NCBI GenBank assembly: GCA_963756575.1
Contig: CAVWOM010000002.1
Coordinates: 1 to 64,000, forward strand
Direction: 5' to 3'
Length of the DNA: 64,000 nucleotides
From: Palsa-504 sp963756575
Lineage (GTDB): Bacteria; Actinomycetota; Actinomycetes; Streptosporangiales; Streptosporangiaceae
Shown here: positions 8,744-16,567 of the stretch, in pieces
Layout: each line of letters starts with the position of its first letter
How positions within the stretch are numbered: the stretch's first letter is position 1
Position numbers and translations under genes: made by a program
Notes under the pieces: model-generated
What the model saw: the letters and a program-made list of their open reading frames with translations, nothing else
What the model was told of the DNA's origin: nothing
Database searches by the model: none

Positions 8744-11227
8744 CTAGACGGCGATGCCGACCGTGATCCCGTCCACGCCGCTGGGGTGCTCGGCGGTGCC
8801 GCGGACCACGGTGTCGGCGCGGGCGGCGATCCGGAGCGGCTCGGCGATCTGATCGAGCAGTGACCCGGCCCGGGCGTCGTGCGCCTGCACGATCAGCTGG
8901 CTCAGCCGGGCCGAGTTGCCCAGCCGCTGGCCGCTGCGCAGGACCCGGGTGGCGTCCAGGATCACCGCGAGCTGGTCCACCGCCTCCACCACCGGACGGT
9001 CGCCGCGCCACCGCTCGTCCGCGACGGGCCAGCGGGTCAGGTGCAGCGAGGCCGGCTCCTCGTGCGCGCGGTAGAACTGCTCGTACATGGCCTCGGTGAC
9101 GAACGGGGCGAAGGGGGCGAACACGCCGAGCAGGACCCGGAACGACTCCCACAGGGTCCAGCGCGCGCTGCCCCCGTCCTGGCCCAGCCGGTCCTTGATC
9201 ATCTCCAGGTAGCGGTCGCAGTAGATGGTCCAGAACATCCGCGAGGCGACCTGGTGGGCCTGCGCGTAGTCGTGCGCCTCGAACGCCGCGGTAGCCTCGG
9301 CCACGGTGTCGGCGAGGTGCGCGAGCAGCCAGCGGTCCACGATGTCCCGCTCCCCCGGCGCGGGCGGCTCGGCGGAGACATCCAGGTCACCGAGGTTCAG
9401 GGACAGGAACCGGCCGACGTTCCAGAGCTTGACCGCGAACTTGCGGCCGGTCCTGATGTCCTTCTCGTTATACCGCAGGTCGGTCCCGATGCGGCCCTTG
9501 GTGGCCCACAGCCGCAGGGCGTCCGCGCCGTACTTGGCCATCACGTCGTCGGGCACGTACCGGTTGAAGCCGTCAGCCCCGGTCACTCCGCCAGCCCGGG
9601 GGGAAGACCCCCCGGAACCCCCCTTGTCGAGATCGCGCTTGGACAGCTTCTTGCCCTGCTCGCTCAGCCCCCAGCCGGAGATCAGGGCGGTCCGCCACGG
9701 CACCCGGCCGAACAGCAGCTCGGACTGCACCACCGAGTAGAACAGCCAGGTCCTGATGATCTCGAACGCCTGCACCCGCATCGACATCGGCGCCAGCGCC
9801 GGATCGGTGCCGCCGGTGGCCCAGCCGTCGTTGACCTGCGGCGACAGCGAGGACGTCATCCAGGTGTCCATCACGTCCGGGTCGCCGGCCAGCTCGCCGT
9901 GGCCGCAGGCCGGGCACGAGGCGGCCGGCGGCGGGTCGGCCAGCGGGTCCACCGGCAGGTCCTCGATCCGGGCCAGCACCGGCGCCGCGCAGGCGGCGCA
10001 GAACCAGACCGGGAACGGCACGCCGTAACGGCGCTGCCGGGTGATGTTCCAGTCCCACTTGAGCCCGTCGATCCAGTCTTCCAGCCGGCGCTGCATGAAC
10101 GGCGGGATCCACTCGAGCTCGGCCGCGCGGGCCCGGAACCGGTCCGCGTGCTCCCGGACCGCGATGAACCACTGCGGCCTGATCTGGAACTCCACCGGAG
10201 TCTGGCACCGTTCGTGCACCCCGACGACCTGCCGCACCGGCTCGCTGCTCACCAGCAGCCCGGCCTCGTCCAGGGCCTTCACGATGGCCGACCGGGCCTG
10301 GGTCAGCTGCAGCCCGGCGAACTCGCCGGCCAGCTCGCCGAGGCGGCCGTCGGGCTCCACCACCAGGCGCAGCGGCAGCCGGTCCCGCCGCCACTTCAGC
10401 ACGTCCTCGCTGTCGCCGAACGTGCACACCATCATCAGCCCGGTCCCGTACTCCGGAGCCACGGACTCGTCGGTGAGCACCGGCACCTCGTAGCCGAACA
10501 GCGGCACGACCGCCCGCTCGAGCCCCGCGTACCGCTCGTCGCCGGGGTGGTAGTACAGCGCCACGCAGGCCGGCAGCAGCTCGGGCCGGGTCGTGGCGAT
10601 CAGCAGCTCCCGGCCTTCCGGGCCGCCGAACCTGATCGTGTGCAGCCTGCTGGTCCGCTCCAGGTCCTCCACGTCGGCCTGGGCCAGCGAGGTACGGTCC
10701 TCCGGGCACCACAGGATCGGGTCCTGGGCCCGCCGCAGGTAGCCCGCCTCGTGCAGCTTGATGAAGCTGGTCTGCGCGGTCCGCTGGCAGCGGGCGTCGA
10801 TGGTGGAGTAGCGCAGCGACCAGTCGACCGACAGGCCGAGCCGCCGCCACAGGTCCTCGTACCGTTCGGCCACCCGCCGCGTCTCGGTCAGGCAGAGCGC
10901 GGTGAACTCGGATCGCGGCATGTCCGCCGCCCGGACCCCGTAGGCCTGCTCGACGTAGCGCTCGGTGGGCAGCCCGTTGTCGTCGAACCCGATCGGGTAG
11001 AACACCCGGTCACCGCGCATCCGCCGGTAGCGGACGATGAAATCCGGCTGCGAGTAGCTCATCGCGTGACCGACGTGCAGGTGCGCGGCCGATACGTAGG
11101 GCGGCGGGGTGTCCACGCTGAATACGGGCCCGCGGCCGTCCCGGTCGTACCGGTAGACGTCGTGCGCTTCCCACAGCTCCCGGGATGCGGCCTCGACCGC
11201 CTCGTGGTCATACTCGCCGAGTTCCAT
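8744..11227 (-). CDS. valS: Valyl-tRNA synthetase, archaeal/rickettsial type
   Basis: An 827-residue class Ia synthetase that charges tRNA-Val. The HIGH motif is HVGH in AAHLHVGHAMSYSQ, and the KMSKS loop reads KKLSKR. Editing and catalytic landmarks are TTRPELLPACVALYYHP, DWNITRQRRYGVPFPVWF and DVMDTWMTSS. IGFDDNGLPTERYVE is the form found in archaeal and rickettsial ValRS, where typical bacterial enzymes have a TDHAGIATQ-like segment, and no long C-terminal coiled coil follows. About 17 extra Gly/Ser-rich residues directly after the KMSKS loop are encoded by a GC palindrome. Confidence 0.9.
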   Translation of the reverse strand: MELGEYDHEAVEAASRELWEAHDVYRYDRDGRGPVFSVDTPPPYVSAAHLHVGHAMSYSQPDFIVRYRRMRGDRVFYPIGFDDNGLPTERYVEQAYGVRAADMPRSEFTALCLTETRRVAERYEDLWRRLGLSVDWSLRYSTIDARCQRTAQTSFIKLHEAGYLRRAQDPILWCPEDRTSLAQADVEDLERTSRLHTIRFGGPEGRELLIATTRPELLPACVALYYHPGDERYAGLERAVVPLFGYEVPVLTDESVAPEYGTGLMMVCTFGDSEDVLKWRRDRLPLRLVVEPDGRLGELAGEFAGLQLTQARSAIVKALDEAGLLVSSEPVRQVVGVHERCQTPVEFQIRPQWFIAVREHADRFRARAAELEWIPPFMQRRLEDWIDGLKWDWNITRQRRYGVPFPVWFCAACAAPVLARIEDLPVDPLADPPPAASCPACGHGELAGDPDVMDTWMTSSLSPQVNDGWATGGTDPALAPMSMRVQAFEIIRTWLFYSVVQSELLFGRVPWRTALISGWGLSEQGKKLSKRDLDKGGSGGSSPRAGGVTGADGFNRYVPDDVMAKYGADALRLWATKGRIGTDLRYNEKDIRTGRKFAVKLWNVGRFLSLNLGDLDVSAEPPAPGERDIVDRWLLAHLADTVAEATAAFEAHDYAQAHQVASRMFWTIYCDRYLEMIKDRLGQDGGSARWTLWESFRVLLGVFAPFAPFVTEAMYEQFYRAHEEPASLHLTRWPVADERWRGDRPVVEAVDQLAVILDATRVLRSGQRLGNSARLSQLIVQAHDARAGSLLDQIAEPLRIAARADTVVRGTAEHPSGVDGITVGIAV
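9593..9623. repeat. GC palindromic repeat inside valS (family copy A)
   Basis: The unit is agcccgggggg, a short aaga loop, ccccccgg, then aacccccc. It closely resembles the copy at 36286-36317 and, on the opposite strand, the one at 18482-18509. It is read in frame as Gly/Ser/Pro codons just after the KMSKS loop of ValRS, so it looks like a small mobile or REP-like element tolerated in a surface loop. Confidence 0.6.
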
Positions 11228-11379
11228 ACGAAGGGAAGGTATCCGTTCGCGCCCACCTGCATGAATTCTTTTTGACCGAACGGGGCGGTGCGCTAGCCGT
11301 CTTGTCCTGGGGCATCATTGCAAGGTGCCGGGGGAACAACCACACCGGTACGAGCCGGCCGTAAGGAAGCCATACCGCC

Positions 11380-12741
11380 ATGCCCGCGCCGCGACCCGAG
11401 ATCGCCGACCTGCTCGAGGTGGAAGTCCCGCCCGGCGGCAAGGTAATCGCCGCTAGCGACCTGCACCTGCCGCCGGTCCGCACCGACGTGTCGGGACGCT
11501 GCTGCGAGACCCTGGCCCGCCGGCTCGACGGCAAGGCCGGCCCGCTGACCGTGGTGCTGGCCGGCAACGTGGTCGAGCTGCTCGCCTTTCCCGAGGCCAC
11601 GGCCACGGACATCCTGCGCGCGCACGAGGACCTGTGCGCGGCGCTGGCCGGCGTGACCGCGCGCGGCGGCCAGGTCATCTACGCCATCGGCAACCACGAC
11701 GGCGACCTGGCCTGGGACGTCAAGGCGGCGGACGCGGTCCGGGAGATGACCGGGGCGCGGCTGTGCCTGGAGGCGGACCTCATCCTGCCCGGCGGGCGGA
11801 AGATCCGGGTCGAGCACGGGCATCAGCTCGACCCGTACAACTGCTTCTGCGATCCGCGCAACTCGCTGGACACCCCGCTCGGCCACCACATCGTCCGCGA
11901 GGTCATCCCCCGGATCGAGTGGCTGGGCCGGGGCTGGGTGGACGGGGCGCACGAGATGGCCGACCCGACCGACTTCCCGTCGTTCATCGGGTCCCGGCTC
12001 GTGTACCGCAAGTTCGGCCGGCGGCTGTGGTGGCTGATCGCGATCCCGCTGGCCATCTTGATCCTGGCCCGGGTCCCCGTGGTCACGTCCTTCCGTTCCC
12101 GCTACCCCGACACGCAGGTATGGGTGCACCGGGGCGAGATCCTCGGCTGGGGCGCGCTCGCCGACCTGATCATGCTGGCCGTCGTGGTCGGGATCATGGC
12201 CCGGCGGGCCTGGGTGTCGGTCAGCGCGCTAGCCCTGGAGCGGCGGGGCTACGACCAGAACCACGCCGCGCGCCAGCGGGCCACCGACCTGGTCGCGGAC
12301 GGCTACCACGGCTTCATCTCGGGCCACACGCACCATCCGGAGCTGGGCGCGATCGCGTCCGGCTTCTACGCCAACTCGGGGTCCTGCACGTCGGTCGTGG
12401 AGGGGGTCGGCGGCCGGTTCGGCCTGCCCCCGGCGTACGTGCGGAACCAGCAGGTCTGCTGGCTGGAGATCGACGACGAGCAGACGCAGCTGGTCTCGGC
12501 CCGGGTCGAGCTGCCCGGCGCGACCAAGATGGAGCGGTTCGTCGCGCAGGGCCGCAACCCGCACTCCGACATCCCGGCCTGCGTCGCCTCCTGGCCGGCC
12601 GGGCCCGACTGGCCCAAGCCGGAAAAGAAGCCGGCCAAGAGGAAGCCCGAGCCCCCGGGGGCGCCCCTTCGCCGGACGGTACCGCCGCGGCAGCCTGGCC
12701 CCCCGCCGGAAGCTCGCGGCCAGGACGGGCCGCCCTCCTAG
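11380..12741 (+). CDS. Membrane-associated metallophosphoesterase
   Basis: A 453-residue calcineurin-like phosphoesterase. Motifs in order are SDLHL (26-30), GNVVE (62-66), GNHD (104-107), a His in EHGHQLDPYN, and a C-terminal GHTHH. Two hydrophobic segments in the middle (LWWLIAIPLAILILARVPVV and LADLIMLAVVVGIMA) suggest membrane anchoring between halves of the catalytic domain. The C-terminus is a basic, Pro-rich tail of about 50 residues. The second motif normally reads GD; Asn replaces this metal-bridging Asp. Substrate unknown. It is divergent from valS and converges on the DksA-like gene with a shared CTAG stop. Confidence 0.8.
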   Translation: MPAPRPEIADLLEVEVPPGGKVIAASDLHLPPVRTDVSGRCCETLARRLDGKAGPLTVVLAGNVVELLAFPEATATDILRAHEDLCAALAGVTARGGQVIYAIGNHDGDLAWDVKAADAVREMTGARLCLEADLILPGGRKIRVEHGHQLDPYNCFCDPRNSLDTPLGHHIVREVIPRIEWLGRGWVDGAHEMADPTDFPSFIGSRLVYRKFGRRLWWLIAIPLAILILARVPVVTSFRSRYPDTQVWVHRGEILGWGALADLIMLAVVVGIMARRAWVSVSALALERRGYDQNHAARQRATDLVADGYHGFISGHTHHPELGAIASGFYANSGSCTSVVEGVGGRFGLPPAYVRNQQVCWLEIDDEQTQLVSARVELPGATKMERFVAQGRNPHSDIPACVASWPAGPDWPKPEKKPAKRKPEPPGAPLRRTVPPRQPGPPPEARGQDGPPS

Positions 12742-13088
12742 CCGCGCTCGGCGGCCCGGGCTTCCTCGATGGTGAGCTCGGCGGCGGGGTCGGCCTCCAG
12801 GCGCTCGTCGGGGATCGGCTCGCCGCTGCTGACGGACCGGCCGTAGGTGCCCTCGTCCAGGCGGTGCAGGGCGCGCTCGATGGCGTCCAGCCGGTTGCGC
12901 AGGCTCTCCGCGATGGCGTCGTCCATGCCCTCGGCGGTCAGCGACTGCGCGGCGTCGGCGTTGTCGCCCGACTCGCTGTCCACCTCCGCCACCCGGTCTT
13001 CCTGGCCGGACGCCTCGGAGTCCTTCAGCAGGCCCTGTACCTCGTCCCGCTCGGCGGTGAGCAGGCTACGCGCGCGCTCAGAGTCCAT
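12738..13088 (-). CDS. DksA/TraR-like protein lacking zinc-finger cysteines
   Basis: A 116-residue protein with an acidic N-terminal helical hairpin (ERARSLLTAERDEVQGLL, then LTAEGMDDAIAESLRNRLDA) and the DksA/TraR hallmark LDEGTYGRSVSSGEPIPDERL. In the family the region reads YGxCxxCGxxIPxxRLxAxP; here both Cys are Ser or Val and the later CxxC pair is also absent. RNA polymerase secondary-channel binding, as for DksA, is possible but unproven. The start is the ATG before DSERARSLL, with upstream ggagaa in the right place. Confidence 0.75.
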   Translation of the reverse strand: MDSERARSLLTAERDEVQGLLKDSEASGQEDRVAEVDSESGDNADAAQSLTAEGMDDAIAESLRNRLDAIERALHRLDEGTYGRSVSSGEPIPDERLEADPAAELTIEEARAAERG

Positions 13089-13344
13089 CAGGCGTTCTCC
13101 CTCGTCTGTCTTCGTCCATGTGTGCATGCGCAGCATAGCCACCCCGCCGGTGCGGCCGACTCGCCTCCGCGCCGGACCCCGGCGGGGAACCGCACGCCGG
13201 CCGCCCCGGTCCCGCGCCGCCGCGACCGGGCGTCACCTGTTCCTGGGGACCACCGGTGCGGCTACTCATGCGATCTAGCGGGCGCCGGCGCGATCACGGA
13301 CGGCAACTCGCGGGAAAGCGAGGGGTCCTAAATGGGAAACCGGG

Positions 13345-13396
13345 CATGAAACCCGGGTTCCACCGCGTTCGAACGCGCTGGAATCCCGGTTTCATG
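13345..13396. repeat. 52-bp near-perfect inverted repeat
   Basis: Two 26-nt arms pair at 23 of 26 positions, with no loop and gcgttcgaacgc at the centre; the outer ends read catgaaacc and ggtttcatg. No T-tract follows, and it lies between divergent genes, which argues against a simple terminator. It could be a cruciform-forming element, a dispersed palindromic repeat or a protein-binding site. Confidence 0.7.
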
Positions 13397-13594
13397 ATGG
13401 TCAGCTCGGCCTGGCGATGGCGGCAGGAACCACCTGCATCTCACAGGTCACACAGGTTGCCGGCCGGTCCGTAACCGGGATCGAAACCTGCGGGAAGCCG
13501 CGGGTAGTGGTGCACAGTAATTCGGTCATGAGAAAGAACCGCGTAACGGGGACTGCTGGCCGGGCGACGGGCGTGCCACCGGAAAGACAAGTAG

Positions 13595-13630
13595 TTTGGC
13601 CAAGAATCTTGATCAAGTAACTTGGCCAAG
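13595..13630 (+). promoter_or_regulatory. marR operator: three palindromes at 13-bp spacing
   Basis: Three 10-bp palindromes lie in a row: tTTGGCCAAg (13595-13604), CTTGATCAAG (13608-13617) and CTTGGCCAAG (13621-13630). Their centres are exactly 13 bp apart. They end 28 bp before the GTG of the MarR-type regulator, where MarR proteins commonly bind to repress their own operon. A weak promoter fit (ttggcc-N18-ctaagg) overlaps the last site. Confidence 0.65.
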
Positions 13631-13658
13631 TTGGTTGTCGATCCGCTAAGGTCGAACC

Positions 13659-14252
13659 GTGACCACGAGAGGTAGCCAGGACGCGGCCGACGGTATGCGG
13701 GCGGCATCCGGCCGGGCCGCGGCGGGCGGCGCGGAGGCGGCATCCGGCACGGCCGCGGGGGCGGGGCATGACACCGCTGTGGCGGCGCAGCGGCTGAGCG
13801 TGGCCATCACCAGGCTGCGGGCGCGGCTGCGCGAGGAGGCCGGGGTGAGCGGGACCGGCCTGTCCGTCTCGCAGATGTCGGTGCTGTGGAACATCTTGCA
13901 AGAGGGACCGGTCACCGCGGCCGAGCTGGCCGCGGCGCAGCACGTGAGCCCCCAGTCGGTCGCGCAGAACCTCGCGGTGCTGAAGGCCGCCGGGCTGATC
14001 CGCACCGAGCGCGATCCCGGCGACGGCCGCAAGACGCTGATCACGGCCAGCGAGACCAGCCGGCGCCTGGTCACCTCGGTGCGGGCGTCGAAGGAGTCGT
14101 ACCTCGCCCGGGCGATCGACGCGCTGGTCAGCCCGCGCGAGCGGGGCGACCTGGGCCGGGCTATCGAACTGCTCGAGCGGCTCGCGGCGGCCGACCTCAG
14201 CCGCGACGCCGGCCCGGGCAGGCACACGGCAACCACGAGGGAGATCGCATGA
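13659..14252 (+). CDS. MarR-family transcriptional regulator
   Basis: A 197-residue protein with a Gly/Ala-rich N-terminal tail of about 40 residues, then a MarR-type winged helix: LSVSQMSVLWNILQEGPVTAAELA, HVSPQSVAQNLAVLKAAGLI as recognition helix, and RDPGDGRKTLI as wing. Dimerisation helices flank it. It overlaps the next gene by ATGA and probably autoregulates through the palindromes upstream. Its likely regulon is the hydrolase and ABC exporter genes that follow; the ligand is unknown. Confidence 0.85.
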   Translation: MTTRGSQDAADGMRAASGRAAAGGAEAASGTAAGAGHDTAVAAQRLSVAITRLRARLREEAGVSGTGLSVSQMSVLWNILQEGPVTAAELAAAQHVSPQSVAQNLAVLKAAGLIRTERDPGDGRKTLITASETSRRLVTSVRASKESYLARAIDALVSPRERGDLGRAIELLERLAAADLSRDAGPGRHTATTREIA

Positions 14253-14836
14253 GCACCCCCACGCAAGCACTCGACCCCAAGCGCACCGCCCTGCTGGTGA
14301 TGGACTTCCAGCCGGGCATCACCGGGCGGATTCCCGACGTGGGACCGCTGCTGGAGCGGGTACGGCGGGCCATCGCGGATGTGCGCGGTCACGGCGGCAC
14401 AATCGGCTACGTCCGGGTCGCGTTCACCGAGCAGGACTGGGCGGCGATCCCGGCCGGCGCGATGTTCTCCTACGTCGGCCAGAACCGCCTGATGCACCAC
14501 GAGGACCCGTCGACGGCGATCCACGACGACCTCGCGCCCGAGCCGGGTGACGTCGTGGTCCGCAAGACCCGGGTGGGCGCCATGTTCACGACCGACCTGG
14601 ACCGGCAGCTGCGCGACCGCGGCCTCGACACGCTGGTCCTAGCCGGGCTCAGCACCAGCGGTGTCGTGCTGTCCACGGTCATCGAGGCGACCGACCGCGA
14701 TTACAAGCTCTACGTCCTGTCCGACGGGACCGACGACACCGATGCCGAGATGCGTGACTTCCTGCTCGGCAAGGTCTTCCCGCGGCGCGCCGAGGTCATC
14801 GACACCGGCACGCTCCGCGCTCTGCTGGGCCCGTAG
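14249..14836 (+). CDS. Isochorismatase/cysteine hydrolase-family protein without catalytic Cys
   Basis: A 195-residue alpha/beta protein of the isochorismatase-like family. The catalytic Asp is D19 in ALLVMDFQPG and the Lys is K106 in VVRKTRVGAM. The loop that normally carries the nucleophilic Cys reads GLSTSGVVLST (133-143), so the Cys is missing. This STSGVV variant looks like a defined subgroup rather than a decayed copy. The substrate is unknown and hydrolysis is doubtful. It starts inside the marR stop and is followed by an ABC exporter after 10 bp. Confidence 0.8.
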   Translation: MSTPTQALDPKRTALLVMDFQPGITGRIPDVGPLLERVRRAIADVRGHGGTIGYVRVAFTEQDWAAIPAGAMFSYVGQNRLMHHEDPSTAIHDDLAPEPGDVVVRKTRVGAMFTTDLDRQLRDRGLDTLVLAGLSTSGVVLSTVIEATDRDYKLYVLSDGTDDTDAEMRDFLLGKVFPRRAEVIDTGTLRALLGP

Positions 14837-14846
14837 ACTCGCGTCC

Positions 14847-15782
14847 GTGAGCACCGTCCCGCCGCGACCCGCCGTAGAAATCGGCGCTCTGGTCAAGCGG
14901 TACGGCCAGACCACGGCGGTGGACGGGCTGACCTTGAGCGCGGCCCGCGGCGAGGTCACCGGCATTCTCGGGCCGAACGGAGCGGGCAAGACCACCACCG
15001 TCGAAATCTGCGAGGGATACCGGCGCCCGGACCAGGGCACGGTGCGCGTGCTCGGCCTGGACCCGGTGGGCGACGCCCGGGCGCTGCGGCCGCGAGTGGG
15101 CGTGATGCTCCAGTCGGGCGGCATCCCCCAGTCGGTGCCGGCGGCCGACTACCTGACGTTGCTGAGCCGGTTCCACGCCCGTCCGGTTCCGGTCCCGGTG
15201 CTGCTCGACCTGGTCGGCCTGACCCCGGTGGCGCGGACCGCGTACAAGCGGCTGTCCGGCGGCCAGCAGCAGCGCCTCTCCCTCGCCGCGGCCGTCATCG
15301 GCCGTCCCGAGCTCGTGTTCCTCGACGAGCCCACGGCGGGCATGGACCCTCAGGCCAGGCACGCCACCTGGGACCTGATCCGGGAACTGCGCACGGCCGG
15401 GGTGAGCATCATCTTGACCACCCACTTCATGGAGGAAGCCGAACGGCTCTGCGATCACGTGGCCATCATCGACCACGGCCAGCTGGTGGCCACGGGCACG
15501 CCGGCCCAGCTCACCGGCACCATCGGCCAGCTCAGGTTCCGCGCCGAGGCGGGCCTGGACATCGACAGCCTGCTGGCCGCGCTGCCGCCCGCCAGCCTGG
15601 CGAAGGAGTCGCCCGCCGGGCACTACGTGATCGAGGTGCACGGCGCGGTGGACCCGCGGCTGCTGGCCGTCGTGACCGCGTGGTGCGCGGACCACGGCGT
15701 GCTGGCCAACAGCCTGCTGATCGAGAGCCGCACCCTGGAGGACGTGTTCCTCGAGCTCACCGGCAAGGAACTCCGCCCATGA
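14847..15782 (+). CDS. ABC transporter ATP-binding protein (drug/exporter type)
   Basis: A 311-residue ATPase of the ABC-2 exporter class. Walker A GPNGAGKTTT, signature LSGGQQQRLSLA and Walker B ELVFLDEPTAGMD are all intact, and the H-loop follows in TTHFMEEAE. A C-terminal extension of about 80 residues is typical of DrrA/CcmA-like ATPases. The GTG start lies 10 bp after the hydrolase gene; the stop overlaps the permease start. Together with that permease it should form a small exporter, possibly for a toxic compound sensed by the MarR protein. Confidence 0.9.
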   Translation: MSTVPPRPAVEIGALVKRYGQTTAVDGLTLSAARGEVTGILGPNGAGKTTTVEICEGYRRPDQGTVRVLGLDPVGDARALRPRVGVMLQSGGIPQSVPAADYLTLLSRFHARPVPVPVLLDLVGLTPVARTAYKRLSGGQQQRLSLAAAVIGRPELVFLDEPTAGMDPQARHATWDLIRELRTAGVSIILTTHFMEEAERLCDHVAIIDHGQLVATGTPAQLTGTIGQLRFRAEAGLDIDSLLAALPPASLAKESPAGHYVIEVHGAVDPRLLAVVTAWCADHGVLANSLLIESRTLEDVFLELTGKELRP

Positions 15783-16567
15783 CGCAAGGCCTGGCCGAGG
15801 TGTTCGCGCCTGCGCCCGGAGCGGCGCCGCTGCCGCGGATGATCGCCGCGCAGGCCCGGCTGGAGACCAGGACGCTCCTGCGCAACGGCGAGCAGCTGCT
15901 GCTCACGCTGGTCATCCCGCTGCTGCTGCTGGCCGCGTTCGGCCTCGAGCCGCTGATCAGCCTCGGCACCGGCATGAGCCGGATCGACTTCCTGACCCCG
16001 GGGATCATCGCGCTGGCCGTGATGTCGACCGCGTTCACCAGCCAGGCCATCGCCACCGGGTTCGAGCGGCGGTACGGGGTCCTCAAGCGGCTCGGGGCCA
16101 CTCCCCTGTCCCGCACCGGGCTGATCGCGGCCAAGACCGCCACCGTGATCGCGGTGGAACTGCTGCAGGGCGCGCTGATCCTGCTCGTCGCGCTGGCCAT
16201 CGGCTGGCGCCCGCACGCCAGCCCGGCCGCGATCGTGGTGGCGCCCCTGCTCATCCTGCTCGGCACCGCGGCCTTCAGCGGGCTGGCCCTGCTGATGGCG
16301 GGGACACTGCGCGCCGAGGCCACGCTGGCCGGGGCGAACCTGGTCTACATCATCCTGCTCGGCGTCGGCGGCGTGGTCTTCCCGCTGACCAAGTTCCCGG
16401 CCGGCGCGCGGCCCGTCCTCGAGCTGCTGCCGACCGGCGCGCTGTCCACCGGCCTGCGCGACGTGCTGCAGCAGGGGGCCGCGTTCCCCCTGGGAAACGC
16501 GATCACCTTGGTGGTCTGGGCCGTCGCGGCCATCGCCCTGGCGGCGCGGATGTTCAGGTGGGAGTAA
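15779..16567 (+). CDS. ABC-2 type transporter permease
   Basis: A 262-residue membrane protein with about six hydrophobic segments, for example LLLTLVIPLLLLAAFGL, FLTPGIIALAVMSTAFTSQA and ILLVALAIGW. The motif FERRYGVLKRLGATPLSR in the first cytoplasmic loop is usual for DrrB/ABC-2 permeases. It overlaps the ATPase gene by 4 nt, so the two subunits should be made together. The substrate is not evident. Confidence 0.9.
   Translation: MTQGLAEVFAPAPGAAPLPRMIAAQARLETRTLLRNGEQLLLTLVIPLLLLAAFGLEPLISLGTGMSRIDFLTPGIIALAVMSTAFTSQAIATGFERRYGVLKRLGATPLSRTGLIAAKTATVIAVELLQGALILLVALAIGWRPHASPAAIVVAPLLILLGTAAFSGLALLMAGTLRAEATLAGANLVYIILLGVGGVVFPLTKFPAGARPVLELLPTGALSTGLRDVLQQGAAFPLGNAITLVVWAVAAIALAARMFRWE

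Larger units (their letters stand above)
13143..13658. other. Divergent intergenic region with 52-bp palindrome
   Basis: This 516-bp stretch separates the DksA-like gene from marR. It holds the palindrome at 13345-13396 and the marR operator array at 13595-13630. Open frames inside it, including 13417-13620, lack the third-position GC bias of neighbouring genes and are not called. Confidence 0.6.

Noticed and set aside
8879..11275. 798-residue plus-strand frame
   Set aside because: Shadow of valS on the opposite strand; it has no recognisable motifs.
11634..13331. 565-residue plus-strand frame
   Set aside because: Out-of-frame overlap with the metallophosphoesterase and antisense to the DksA-like gene; Arg/Pro-rich without motifs.
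13345..13396. Possible tRNA (ttcgaa-like T-loop)
   Set aside because: No anticodon arm, acceptor stem or CCA; the ttcgaa is the centre of a simple palindrome.
13417..13620. 67-residue frame before marR
   Set aside because: Third-codon GC is not raised as in real genes here, and its end is made of the operator palindromes.
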